Shown: positions 7,070-14,970 of the stretch, piece by piece | Position numbering within the stretch: position 1 is the first letter of the stretch | Layout: each line of letters starts with the position of its first letter | Notes under the pieces: model-generated | What the model saw: the letters and a program-made list of their open reading frames with translations, nothing else | Told to the model about the DNA's origin: nothing | Databases searched by the model: none | Position numbers and translations under genes: made by a program | Source of the DNA: JBDNFP01 sp041689775 | Lineage (GTDB): Bacteria > Bacteroidota > Bacteroidia > Cytophagales > Spirosomataceae | NCBI GenBank assembly: GCA_041689775.1 | Contig: JBDNFP010000299.1 | Span: forward strand, 1-15,147 | Direction: 5' to 3' | DNA length: 15,147 bases

Positions 7070-8003
7070 AAGCAGCCAAAATATCTTTCACCAATCGGTG
7101 GCGAACTACGTCAGAGCCATCTAACTCAACAAAAGAAATACCTTTGATACCCTTTAAAATTGTCAGAGAGTCAATCAAACCTGATTTGTGGTTTTTGGGC
7201 AAATCTACCTGGGTTTTATCCCCAGTAATGATTGCCCTGGATGTGGGGCCCATGCGCGTCAGGAACATCTTCATCTGCATAGGGGTAGTATTTTGAGCCT
7301 CATCAAGCAAAATAAAGGCATTGCTTAGGGTACGCCCCCGCATGTAGGCTAGTGGCGCTATTTCAACAATCCGGTTATCAACGTAGTATTTAAGCTTTTC
7401 AGGCGGGATCATGTCGTCCAAAGCATCATAGATCGGACGTAAATAAGGATCTATTTTTTCTTTTAGATCCCCGGGTAAAAAACCAAGGTTCTCCCCGGCC
7501 TCCACCGCCGGGCGAGTAATAATGATCTTTTTTACCTCCTTATTTTTAAGAGCACGCACGGCTATTGCCACTGCGGTGTAGGTTTTTCCAGTACCAGCGG
7601 GCCCTACCGCAAAAACAAGATCATACTTGCCCGCAGCTTCGATCAGTTTCTTCTGATTAGGTGTCTTCGCTTTTACAACAATACCTTTATTGCCATAAAT
7701 AATGACGTCATCATCTTCTACCGGGCCCGTAGGTTGATTTGCCGTTTTCAGGTACCCGTTAAGGTACCGAATGACATTATCGTTGGTAACCCGCCCATAC
7801 TTTTGATAATGAATCAGCAGGGAATCCAATAAATCCGTGATTTTTACGATTTCGTTAGCAGTCCCCTGTATTCTAATTTCATTTCCACGCGAAAGGATTT
7901 TGCTTTCCGGGAATGCTGCTGCTACTTCCCTGATATTAGAGTTATGGACTCCCAAGAAGTCAACGAGTGATACGTCTTCGAGTGTAATTACTTTTTCTAC
8001 CAA
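7050..8003 (-). CDS. phoH: PhoH-like ATPase (YbeZ type), TTG start
   Basis: A 317-residue protein if the TTG at 8003 is used. An N-terminal KH-like region is followed by a P-loop NTPase domain with Walker A GPAGTGKT (134-141), the conserved ITRPAVEAGENLGFLPGD segment, Walker B FILLDEAQ (230-237), and an ITGDKTQVDLP motif. PhoH/YbeZ proteins are cytoplasmic ATPases tied to RNA metabolism and, with the endonuclease YbeY, to rRNA maturation; ybeY is not in this window. There is no ATG near the 5' end. A TTG at 8021 would add six residues, but starting at 8003 gives an N-terminus (MVEKVITL) that fits the homologues I remember, and leaves about 22 bases between the likely transcription start and the start codon. 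The 3' end overlaps the protease gene. Confidence 0.93.
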   Translation of the reverse strand: MVEKVITLEDVSLVDFLGVHNSNIREVAAAFPESKILSRGNEIRIQGTANEIVKITDLLDSLLIHYQKYGRVTNDNVIRYLNGYLKTANQPTGPVEDDDVIIYGNKGIVVKAKTPNQKKLIEAAGKYDLVFAVGPAGTGKTYTAVAIAVRALKNKEVKKIIITRPAVEAGENLGFLPGDLKEKIDPYLRPIYDALDDMIPPEKLKYYVDNRIVEIAPLAYMRGRTLSNAFILLDEAQNTTPMQMKMFLTRMGPTSRAIITGDKTQVDLPKNHKSGLIDSLTILKGIKGISFVELDGSDVVRHRLVKDILAAYETHEK

Positions 8004-8234
8004 ATGATTATTAGTTAACAATAGAAAGTTTCAAAGATAAAAACTAGTGATAAAAGATGACTTCTCTAGAAGCATTAACGCCTTTTCAAGTAATAATGAT
8101 AAAACTTAACAACGTTAAATATAGGTACAGAGTTCAACCCTCTCATTATCAACAAATCGACTCTCTTACCTAAAAAATAGTTTGCTTTGTCCCTTTCCTT
8201 AGTGCTTAGCAATTAGTAATATTGTGAACATATT
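8004..8234. other. AT-rich divergent intergenic region between phoH and dnaB
   Basis: This is the longest gene-free stretch in the window. It holds the phoH promoter element and two small palindromes: CTTCTCTAGAAG at 8061-8072 and TTAAC-AAC-GTTAA at 8107-8119. No ORF, RNA gene or clear dnaB promoter was recognised; TAATATTG (8217-8224) matches TAnnTTTG at 7 of 8 positions but lies too close to the dnaB start to be convincing. Confidence 0.5.
8032..8039 (-). promoter_or_regulatory. Bacteroidota-type -7 promoter element for phoH
   Basis: On the minus strand TATCTTTG is a perfect match to the Bacteroidota sigma factor element TAnnTTTG. Transcription would begin about 6-8 bases downstream, near 8025, and read phoH. 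I found no convincing TTG element at the -33 position, so the promoter call rests on the -7 box and its position. Confidence 0.5.
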
Positions 8235-9848
8235 ATGGATAACGAAAAGACATTTAATTTCCTTAAGAAACCCGGCGCGCGTCAGCAATCCAATGCCCGG
8301 ACTCCCGGTGCCAATCGATGGTTGGGGTCTGACACCACCGGTATGGGCAAGCTTCCTCCCCAAGCAATTGATATGGAGGAAGCAGTTCTTGGTGCTTTGA
8401 TGATTGAGAAAGACGCTCTCTCTGCGGTGGCTGACATTTTAAAGCCTGAAAGCTTTTACAAAGAAGCACATCAACGGATTTACAGTGCCATCGTTAATCT
8501 CTTTGTTAATTCCGAACCGATTGATTTGCTTACAGTATCTTCTAAGCTTAGAAGTACCGGCGAGCTGGAAATCATTGGCGGCGCCGCCTACATCACCGAG
8601 CTAACCTCCAAGGTTAATTCGGCCGCGAACATAGAGTACCACGCCCGGATTATTACACAGGCTGCCATAAAAAGAGAGTTGATTACCATTTCCTCTGAAA
8701 TCCAAAAGGAAGCTTTTGAAGACACCACAGATGTATTCAAACTTCTCGATAAGACGGAACAAGCTCTCTTCCAGATTTCAGAATCAAACATCAAGAAAAA
8801 CTATGCCGACATGGGAGCCTTGATGCGTCAGGCATTGGATGAACTTGATCAGAAAAAAAATAATCAGGACGGTTTAACAGGAGTACCTTCCGGGTTTAGT
8901 AGCCTGGATCGACTTACTTCTGGCTGGCAAAAAACGGAATTAATTATCCTGGCAGCACGACCTGGTATGGGAAAAACGGCATTCGTTGTTTCTTCACTCA
9001 GAAACGCAGCTGTTGAATTCAACATGCCAGTTGCCATATTTTCTTTGGAAATGGGTTCCGTTCAGCTGGTAAACCGTTTGATATCCGCCGAAGCGGAAAT
9101 AGACAGCGAGAAAATTCGCAAGGGAAATCTGGCTCCTCACGAATGGGCGCAGATACACCACCGTATTAGCCGGCTAACTAATGCACCAATATTCATTGAT
9201 GACACCCCCGCTCTCTCTATTCTTGAATTGAGAGCAAAATGCCGCCGTTTGAAGGCTCAGCACGATATTCAGATGATCGTGATCGATTATTTACAGTTGA
9301 TGACGGGCGATACCGGAGGAAGAGGAGGCGGAAACCGTGAGCAAGAAATTGCCTCTATTTCTCGTGCGCTAAAAAATCTGGCCAAAGAATTAGACGTACC
9401 GGTTATCGCATTATCTCAGTTGAGTCGGGCGGAAGAAACCAGTGGTGGACAAAAGCGACCTCAGCTTTGTGACCTTCAAGAGTCTGGTTCCATTGAGCAA
9501 GATGCCGACATGGTACTTTTCCTGTATCGTCCGGAATATTACGGAATAACTCAGGATGAAAGTGGGAACTCGGTGGCAGGTATTGGGGAAATAATTGTGG
9601 CAAAGAACCGGGGAGGTTCTCTGGATACCGTACAACTACGGTTTATTGGTAAATATACCAAATTCTCTGACCTTGACGCTTACTACGCGCCAGCTCCAAT
9701 GGCTGTCGACCGACCCTTGCCTCCCACGGGTACTAATCCAATTACCTCTTTTGAAAATAGCCCCGCTAGTGGAGCCATTTTCAAAAGTAAGGCCAACGAT
9801 CTTTCAAACTTTGATTATAAAGGTCCGGGCGAGGAACCTCCTTTTTAA
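8235..9848 (+). CDS. dnaB: Replicative DNA helicase DnaB
   Basis: A 537-residue hexameric helicase that unwinds the chromosome ahead of the replisome. The N-terminal primase-interaction domain begins with PPQAIDMEEAVLGALMIE (about 41-58). A linker leads to the RecA-like domain: GVPSGFSSLDRLTSGW (216-231), Walker A ARPGMGKT (241-248), SLEMG in motif H1a, Walker B MIVIDYLQLM (337-346), LSQLSR in motif H3, motif H4 reading LCDLQESGSIEQDAD, and the arginine-finger region VAKNRGGS. No intein or frame break interrupts it. Motif H4 differs from the usual SDLRESG at two residues. The C-terminal ~60 residues are low-complexity and end in an acidic GPGEEPPF tail. Start ATG at 8235 has no Shine-Dalgarno, as is normal in this phylum. 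It is convergent with rlmD across 7 bases. Confidence 0.97.
   Translation: MDNEKTFNFLKKPGARQQSNARTPGANRWLGSDTTGMGKLPPQAIDMEEAVLGALMIEKDALSAVADILKPESFYKEAHQRIYSAIVNLFVNSEPIDLLTVSSKLRSTGELEIIGGAAYITELTSKVNSAANIEYHARIITQAAIKRELITISSEIQKEAFEDTTDVFKLLDKTEQALFQISESNIKKNYADMGALMRQALDELDQKKNNQDGLTGVPSGFSSLDRLTSGWQKTELIILAARPGMGKTAFVVSSLRNAAVEFNMPVAIFSLEMGSVQLVNRLISAEAEIDSEKIRKGNLAPHEWAQIHHRISRLTNAPIFIDDTPALSILELRAKCRRLKAQHDIQMIVIDYLQLMTGDTGGRGGGNREQEIASISRALKNLAKELDVPVIALSQLSRAEETSGGQKRPQLCDLQESGSIEQDADMVLFLYRPEYYGITQDESGNSVAGIGEIIVAKNRGGSLDTVQLRFIGKYTKFSDLDAYYAPAPMAVDRPLPPTGTNPITSFENSPASGAIFKSKANDLSNFDYKGPGEEPPF
9821..9846 (+). terminator. Weak hairpin plus T-run overlapping the dnaB 3' end
   Basis: AGGTCC (9821-9826) can pair with GGACCT formed from 9833-9839 with one bulged A, around a GGGCGA loop, followed by CC and five T. 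It lies within the last codons of dnaB. The 7-base gap to rlmD leaves no other room for a terminator, but the stem is short and imperfect. Confidence 0.3.
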
Positions 9849-9855
9849 ATAACTA

Positions 9856-11259
9856 CTAATCTTCTTTCAGTACGAGTAAAGCGACATTTTCAACGTGGTG
9901 GGTATTAGGAAACATATCCACCGCCTGAGATTTAACTACTTTGTATTTGCCCGATAGCAACTCCATATCACGAGCCTGCGTAGCCGAGTTACAACTCACG
10001 TAAACAATTTTCTTCGGTGCTGCACCTATAATAGTAGCCACAACCGCCGGATCCATACCAGCCCGTGGCGGGTCGGTAATAATCACGTCCGGTCTGCCGT
10101 ATTTAGTCAGGAATTTCACATTCAAGACCTTCTTCATATCTCCCGCAAAAAACTCCGTATTCATAATACCATTGAGGGCTGAATTTTTTCGGGCGTCCAC
10201 TACCGCTTCTTCGATGTATTCTACGCCAATTACCTTCTTTGCGTTTCTTGCTACAAAATTGGCAATCGTACCGGTTCCGGTATATAAATCATAGACTACT
10301 TCGGTACCTGTTAGACCAGCGAAATCGCGGGCAATGGAGTACAGCACGAAAGCCTGATCGGAGTTAGTTTGGTAAAAAGACTTAGGACCTACCATAAATG
10401 TCAGGTCTTCCATAGTTTCACGAATATACCTTTCACCCGAAAAGTGAATAACCTCCTGATCTTGGTAGGAGTCATTTCCCTTTTGATTAATGATATAATT
10501 CAGAGAAGTAATCGCTAGGAATTCATTTTTAAGGTGATTTAAAACGTCATTAACTATCTCCATATTTGGTTCAGCGAATTGAACAATAACCATAACATCC
10601 CCACTAGTAGAAGTTCGAATAATAACATTCCTCATCATCCCTATATTCTGCTTCACATCGTAGTAAACATACTTTTTCGACTCTGAATACTGATGCAAAC
10701 CTAACCGTATCTGATTGGAAGGATCAGGTTGTAAATGGCATTTTTCTACGTGGAATATTTTATCAAATCGCTTCGGAACGTGGAAGCCCAGGGCATCCCC
10801 GTTGATTTGTTGCCCAGACTGGACTTCTTCCTTCGTCAACCACTGATTATTAGAGAAAGTGAATTCAAGCTTATTCCTATAAAATTGCTGATTATCAGTT
10901 CCTTGAATATCCAGAAACTCAACATCTGAGAGTTTACCAATCCTTTGTAGGTGGTCCTTAACCTGTTGTGATTTAAACCTAAGCTGTTCTTCGTAGTTTA
11001 TATGTTGCCACCGACATCCGCCACACACATCAAAGTGTTTACAGTAAGGCGTAGTTCGCAAATCGGAATAGGAATGAAATTCTGTAACAACAGCCTCTCT
11101 GAATTTCTTGCGTTTGTTAACGATCTCAATATCTACCACATCGCCGGGAGCAACATTCCCCTGAATAAAGACCACCCCCTCATCCGACTTATAAATGCAC
11201 TTACCTTCTGCTGCAAAATCAGTAATTGTAATTTTTTTGTATTTTTTATGGTTTGGCAT
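9856..11259 (-). CDS. rlmD: 23S rRNA (uracil-5-)-methyltransferase, RumA/RlmD type
   Basis: A 467-residue SAM-dependent enzyme that makes 5-methyluridine in 23S rRNA. An N-terminal TRAM-type RNA-binding domain (about 7-60) is followed by the iron-sulfur ligands Cys73, Cys79, Cys82 and Cys174 in the CX5CX2CXnC pattern of RumA. The methyltransferase domain has the SAM loop DLYTGTGT (324-331), DPPRAG (396-401), the catalytic nucleophile Cys423 in VYVSCNSAT, and Glu457 in HVEN, matching the RumA general base. U1939 versus U747 specificity cannot be read from the sequence, since single RlmCD-like enzymes modify both sites in some bacteria. Start ATG at 11259 directly abuts a 15-base palindrome. 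It is divergent (53 bases) from the T9SS surface protein gene and tail to tail with dnaB. Confidence 0.93.
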   Translation of the reverse strand: MPNHKKYKKITITDFAAEGKCIYKSDEGVVFIQGNVAPGDVVDIEIVNKRKKFREAVVTEFHSYSDLRTTPYCKHFDVCGGCRWQHINYEEQLRFKSQQVKDHLQRIGKLSDVEFLDIQGTDNQQFYRNKLEFTFSNNQWLTKEEVQSGQQINGDALGFHVPKRFDKIFHVEKCHLQPDPSNQIRLGLHQYSESKKYVYYDVKQNIGMMRNVIIRTSTSGDVMVIVQFAEPNMEIVNDVLNHLKNEFLAITSLNYIINQKGNDSYQDQEVIHFSGERYIRETMEDLTFMVGPKSFYQTNSDQAFVLYSIARDFAGLTGTEVVYDLYTGTGTIANFVARNAKKVIGVEYIEEAVVDARKNSALNGIMNTEFFAGDMKKVLNVKFLTKYGRPDVIITDPPRAGMDPAVVATIIGAAPKKIVYVSCNSATQARDMELLSGKYKVVKSQAVDMFPNTHHVENVALLVLKED

Positions 11260-11274
11260 ACAATAATTTATTGT
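11260..11274. repeat. Perfect 15-base palindrome abutting the rlmD start
   Basis: ACAATAA-T-TTATTGT is a perfect 7-1-7 inverted repeat in the 53-base divergent gap, directly next to the rlmD ATG and 38 bases before the surface-protein ATG. It could be an operator for one or both genes, but AT-rich palindromes arise by chance fairly often. Confidence 0.45.
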
Positions 11275-11312
11275 GAATTAACGAAATTTAGTGAAATATC
11301 AATGGGATACGT

Positions 11313-13523
11313 ATGAGGCGATTTTTACTTTTAAATGTATTGATTTTTAGCTTTTCAAATGTATTTTCCTCCCATATCGTGGGCGGAGAATTAGTTTTCA
11401 TCAAGCTACCAAACGGCCCGGCCACCCACCGCGTTGGACTTAACCTCTATTTTGACGAAATCAATGGATTGCCCCAAGCGGAAGATCAAATAGTTAACTT
11501 GTTTATCTTCCGAAAATCGGATAATGTCAGGATGGCCAGTATTCAAGTGCCAAAAATAGGGCGAAAAAACATATCCTACGCCAACCCGCTGTGTGGAAAT
11601 TCCACTTTAAGGACATTATTAATTTCTTACGCGGCAGATATTCAGATGGTACCCGCTGAGTTTGATGACCCACAAGGTTATTATATAGTCTGGGATCGTT
11701 GCTGTCGAAATACTGTTATTGATAACATTAAGAACCCTGGTGATGTAGGCAGTTTATTCTTGATATTCTTCCCTCCACTGTACCAAGAAAATAAAATTGT
11801 CGTTAACTCCTCCCCTGTTTTCGATGAAATAAAAGGCGACTATGCCTGTTTAAACGCAAACTTCTTCATTGACTTTAAAGCAACCGACGCAGACGGAGAT
11901 AGCTTGGTGTATACCCTTACAACACCGGTTACAGGTTTTAGCAACCGAAATGTACCCAACCCTCAGGCTCTGGGTTCGAGTAATTATCCGGTAGTGACCT
12001 GGGTGGATGGCTTGTCGTTAAATAATGTTATACCTGGGCCAAAACCACCTATCGTGAACCCGAGGACGGGCCGGATGTCTTTTACTGCCAGCAAAATAGG
12101 GCTTTACGTTTTTTCAATAGTGGTAAGTGAATACCGTAAAGGTGTCAAGATTGGATCCGTTTCTCGGGACTTCCAAATAAAAGTTGTGGACTGTTTTGAA
12201 ATTCTTCCGCCAAAAATACTTGTGATGGAATCAAAGGCTAAGGTAGCGTTCAGGAACAATGAAACTATCCGGATTGGCAAAAACGACCCAACCTGTTTTA
12301 CCATTAAGATCACGGATCCGAACTTCAATCAATTAATTAAGATTTCCGGGCGAGCCATTAACAGCAATCGCCAAAATTTCACTTTGCTACCTGCTGAATT
12401 TAGAACCCAGAAAACCAACGATACCCTTTCTTTCGAGATTTGCCTGGAAGAGTGCTTCGTTACAAACAATAACCGACCGATACAATTAGAACTAATCGCC
12501 GAAGATGAGAGCTGTCCGGTACCATTAACTGATACTATCAACGTATATATTTATAGGGAAGGGGCTGATAACAGTCCACCAAACGTAATAACCTCACTGG
12601 CAAGCCCCTATATTGAAACTATACCTGAGAAAACTGTGCAGTTTAATGTTTTTGGGGAGGATATTGACCCAGATAGTATTCGGTTAAGCGCTCGTGGACG
12701 TGGGTTTAACCTAAGTGAGTTTGGGTTTGATTTTCCAGAGATTGGTGGTGTCGGGAAAGTAAAACAAAAATTTCTTTGGAAACCACCCTGTAATTTGACT
12801 CTTCATGACACGGTGGCGGTAGATTTTATCGTCACCGATCTAAGATGCGGTTTTAATAGCCTTTCCGAGTTTACCACCGTTTATTTTATTATCTCGCCTA
12901 CCCAAAACAATATTCCTTACGTGAGTACTACTCTGCCGGGAGATACTTTATCAATCATTTTAAATTCAGCAGAAAACCTTACTTTTTCTTTTGATGTATT
13001 TGCCCGTGATATTGATACTGCCCAAATTTCCCTATTTGGTATCGGAAGAGGGTTTGATCTCGGTGCGGCCAAAATGGACTTCTTAAACAAAATCGGAACA
13101 CGGGAAATTAACAGCCCTTTCAACTGGACACCTGACTGTTCTATCTTGGAAGGAAAGTCAGAAAAGCTATTCACTCTGGATTTTATAACCGAAGACAAGA
13201 GCTGTGACGCCGCCCGAGATACCGCAACAGTATTTCTGCTCATCAAAGATATTTCTTCGGATGTGGCCCTATCAATTCCTAATGTGGTTACCCCAAATCA
13301 GGATGGAAAGAACGACTGTTTTTCCCTGAGTACCTTGCCACCCGATAACTGCTTTGACCAATTTGAAGAGTTATTGATTTACAATCGATGGGGAACTATG
13401 GTTTATCGAACTACCGATAAAAATGCAAATTGGTGTCCATCCGACAGTCCACAAGGAAACTACTTCTATCAAATAAAATTCTTAAAGCGATTCTTTAAGG
13501 GAGTTATTACACTCATCAAGTAA
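11313..13523 (+). CDS. Large secreted surface protein with T9SS type B (CHU_C, gliding-motility-associated) C-terminal domain
   Basis: A 736-residue protein with a clear signal peptide (MRRFLLLNVLIFSFSNVFS, then SHIVGGEL). The N-terminal region, to about residue 295, is beta-rich and includes a WDRCCRN motif (127-133) and a cadherin-like calcium-binding segment TDADGDSLVYTL (191-202). Residues ~298-416, ~422-530 and ~533-646 look like three diverged Ig-like modules, each with a D/ED motif and paired Cys. From ~653 comes the CHU_C domain (IPNVVTPNQDGKNDCF, then YNRWGTMVY, ending YFYQIKFL..GVITLIK), the type B sorting signal. Such proteins cross the outer membrane by the type IX system and stay surface-attached or are released; adhesion or gliding roles are possible but not shown. 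No catalytic motif was seen. A strong terminator starts at its stop codon. Confidence 0.88.
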   Translation: MRRFLLLNVLIFSFSNVFSSHIVGGELVFIKLPNGPATHRVGLNLYFDEINGLPQAEDQIVNLFIFRKSDNVRMASIQVPKIGRKNISYANPLCGNSTLRTLLISYAADIQMVPAEFDDPQGYYIVWDRCCRNTVIDNIKNPGDVGSLFLIFFPPLYQENKIVVNSSPVFDEIKGDYACLNANFFIDFKATDADGDSLVYTLTTPVTGFSNRNVPNPQALGSSNYPVVTWVDGLSLNNVIPGPKPPIVNPRTGRMSFTASKIGLYVFSIVVSEYRKGVKIGSVSRDFQIKVVDCFEILPPKILVMESKAKVAFRNNETIRIGKNDPTCFTIKITDPNFNQLIKISGRAINSNRQNFTLLPAEFRTQKTNDTLSFEICLEECFVTNNNRPIQLELIAEDESCPVPLTDTINVYIYREGADNSPPNVITSLASPYIETIPEKTVQFNVFGEDIDPDSIRLSARGRGFNLSEFGFDFPEIGGVGKVKQKFLWKPPCNLTLHDTVAVDFIVTDLRCGFNSLSEFTTVYFIISPTQNNIPYVSTTLPGDTLSIILNSAENLTFSFDVFARDIDTAQISLFGIGRGFDLGAAKMDFLNKIGTREINSPFNWTPDCSILEGKSEKLFTLDFITEDKSCDAARDTATVFLLIKDISSDVALSIPNVVTPNQDGKNDCFSLSTLPPDNCFDQFEELLIYNRWGTMVYRTTDKNANWCPSDSPQGNYFYQIKFLKRFFKGVITLIK

Positions 13524-13555
13524 AAAACGGGAACCTACTCCTGGCTCCCGTTTTT
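13523..13555. terminator. Strong bidirectional intrinsic terminator
   Basis: AAAAACGGGAACC (13523-13535) pairs with GGCTCCCGTTTTT (13543-13555) in a 13-position stem with a single A-C mismatch and a 7-base loop (TACTCCT). The A and T runs give a U-tract in both directions, so it can end the plus-strand surface-protein gene and the minus-strand CHRD gene, whose stops lie 2 bases before the stem's far arm and 15 bases beyond it. Confidence 0.9.
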
Positions 13556-13569
13556 GAGGTTTGTTCCTA

Positions 13570-14025
13570 TCAATATTTCACCAGCATCACCTGCCCACGA
13601 ATTTCTCCCGCAGGATAAGTAGCCGAATGAAGGTTGATGTACATATTGCCGAACATCAAAAGGTTTTCTTCATCCTGTGACAATACTTTTGAACCAGTAA
13701 TCGGTGAAGTAGCTACGTTCGCAAATGGAACACGGACCGGACCTGTTTCCCAGGCCGGCTGTGCCGAATGGATGTGCCCAACGGTAGGGGTTAATCCCTG
13801 ATAAGTAACGTTGTAGGTCAACGTCTTGGTTCTTTTGTTGTATTCGAGAGCGGCTGCCCCCTGCGCCGATGAGGTTGTTCTAGGGATAGTGTTGTTGCTA
13901 TTAATGGTGGCTTCAAACTTTACTATATCATTTTGGTCGGGTCCTGTCTCTTCACAAGAAACCATAGTCCCCATTAAAGTAGCACTCATTAACAAGATCG
14001 CAAATTGCTTAATCGTCTTTTTCAT
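13570..14025 (-). CDS. CHRD-domain lipoprotein
   Basis: A 151-residue exported protein. The N-terminus is a lipoprotein signal (MKKTIKQFAILLMSATLMGTMVSC) with the lipidated residue at Cys24. The next residues, EETGPD, are acidic, which in Bacteroidota favours transport of the lipoprotein to the cell surface. The remainder is a CHRD (chordin-type) domain: VGHIHSA with GPVRVPF in the middle, and the closing YINLHSATYPAGEIRGQVML. CHRD domains bind or scaffold proteins in the envelope; no enzymatic role is known to me. The leader (AAATAAAAATT before ATG) is A-rich with no Shine-Dalgarno, typical of the phylum. It shares the bidirectional terminator with the convergent surface-protein gene. Upstream, TATCTTTC at 14060-14053 matches the -7 element at 7 of 8 positions. 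Confidence 0.9.
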   Translation of the reverse strand: MKKTIKQFAILLMSATLMGTMVSCEETGPDQNDIVKFEATINSNNTIPRTTSSAQGAAALEYNKRTKTLTYNVTYQGLTPTVGHIHSAQPAWETGPVRVPFANVATSPITGSKVLSQDEENLLMFGNMYINLHSATYPAGEIRGQVMLVKY

Positions 14026-14052
14026 AATTTTTATTTGTTTGGTAATGATACC

Positions 14053-14060
14053 GAAAGATA
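14053..14060 (-). promoter_or_regulatory. Candidate -7 promoter element for the CHRD lipoprotein gene
   Basis: On the minus strand TATCTTTC differs from the Bacteroidota TAnnTTTG at the last base only. It lies 27 bases before the ATG, giving a leader of roughly 20 bases. No clear -33 TTG was found, so this is tentative. The rest of the 140-base gap to the next gene is AT-rich and otherwise featureless. Confidence 0.3.
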
Positions 14061-14165
14061 CGCTAAATCAGTTTTATAACCGTGAATACTCGGGTTGTTG
14101 TTTTAAAATTATAACAAAACTTTTTGCAAACGGTTTTAAATAAACGATTTATAAACTGTCACTTT

Positions 14166-14900
14166 TCAAATAATCCATAAATCATCTTTGCGTACAAATA
14201 CTATTTCTCCGTTCCATATCACCCTGTTCCACTCGTCACGGTTGCCGATAATCGTCAATTTATTGCCTTTTTTGATTTTCTGTACCACCGGAGATGCCGA
14301 AGAAGGAAAAGAACGGACATAAGTTTCTTCTTTTTTAACGACTCCAGTCTGATAATTGTTGGGAATGTTAAGCAATCCAAAAAGGGCCATCAAATAAATC
14401 ACCACTGCCCACTTATGTCTTCTTTGAATAAAATCGCCACTTTTTACCTTCAAAAACATTACAACGACTACGTAAAGCCCAAGGGTTAATAATAAAATAG
14501 GTATGTAACCGCCATACCTTCGGTAAAAAACAAGAAAGTAACTGAAATCATTAAAATTATACCCCTCCAAATTGTACTCGCTAGCCACCTGACTCATCTT
14601 TTCGAGCAACTTTATAGTTGGGGTTTTTTGAGTCAGAATACTAAGGTAGTAAAGACATTTGGCGGGGTCATTAGATTTTTCAGCAAGAAATGACAGCTTT
14701 AACAACAGGTTTGGATTGTACTTTTTAATGTTTTCAAAATATTTTTCATAAATATTTTGTGCCTCTGAGTACTTACCGATAGTAAACAGAGAATCAGCTA
14801 GATTAAGCTCCGACAACTGCCCTAAAACAGGGCCGTTTTTACCCAAAAAACAGGCTAATAGTCCAAAAAATATTACGTATTTGTTAACTGACGCTTGCAT
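14166..14900 (-). CDS. TPR-like / two-transmembrane / bacterial SH3 domain protein (BatE-like architecture)
   Basis: A 244-residue protein from ATG 14900; an in-frame TTG at 14933 would add 11 residues lacking signal-peptide character. Residues 1-28 form a signal peptide (VIFFGLLACFLG...VLGQ). A helical region (about 29-115) contains a TPR-like unit (LNLADSLFTIGKYSEAQNIYEKYF). Two membrane helices follow: YIPILLLTLGLYVVVVMFL (about 132-150) and WAVVIYLMALFGLLNI (about 164-179). The last ~54 residues are an SH3b-like domain (TYVRSFPSSASPVVQKIKKG...VIWNGEIVFVRKDDLWII), expected outside the membrane. The order TPR, membrane helices, SH3 recalls BatE proteins of Bacteroidota, but no bat neighbours (MoxR, VWA proteins) are present, so the function is unknown. 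It is divergent from the tRNA genes. Confidence 0.75.
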   Translation of the reverse strand: MQASVNKYVIFFGLLACFLGKNGPVLGQLSELNLADSLFTIGKYSEAQNIYEKYFENIKKYNPNLLLKLSFLAEKSNDPAKCLYYLSILTQKTPTIKLLEKMSQVASEYNLEGYNFNDFSYFLVFYRRYGGYIPILLLTLGLYVVVVMFLKVKSGDFIQRRHKWAVVIYLMALFGLLNIPNNYQTGVVKKEETYVRSFPSSASPVVQKIKKGNKLTIIGNRDEWNRVIWNGEIVFVRKDDLWII

Positions 14901-14970
14901 GATATGATTAAGAATTCTAATTTTGCATCGCAATTAAGGAAAAAGAATACACCTCTCCAACAAATTGTAC

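Noticed and set aside
8004..8021. Longer PhoH start at TTG 8021
   Set aside because: It would leave almost no leader after the predicted transcription start and adds six residues not typical of the family; TTG 8003 fits better.
8181..8224. dnaB promoter from TTTG (8186) and TAATATTG (8217)
   Set aside because: The spacing between the boxes is too long and the -7 candidate would leave only a few bases before the ATG.
12917..13246. Minus-strand ORF of 109 codons within the surface-protein gene
   Set aside because: The opposite frame has a complete, domain-bearing protein; this one shows no family features and no start context.
14922..14955. tRNA promoter from TTTG (14922-14925) and TACACCTC (14948-14955)
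   Set aside because: The spacing is plausible, but the -7 box matches only the leading TA, so it is not supported.
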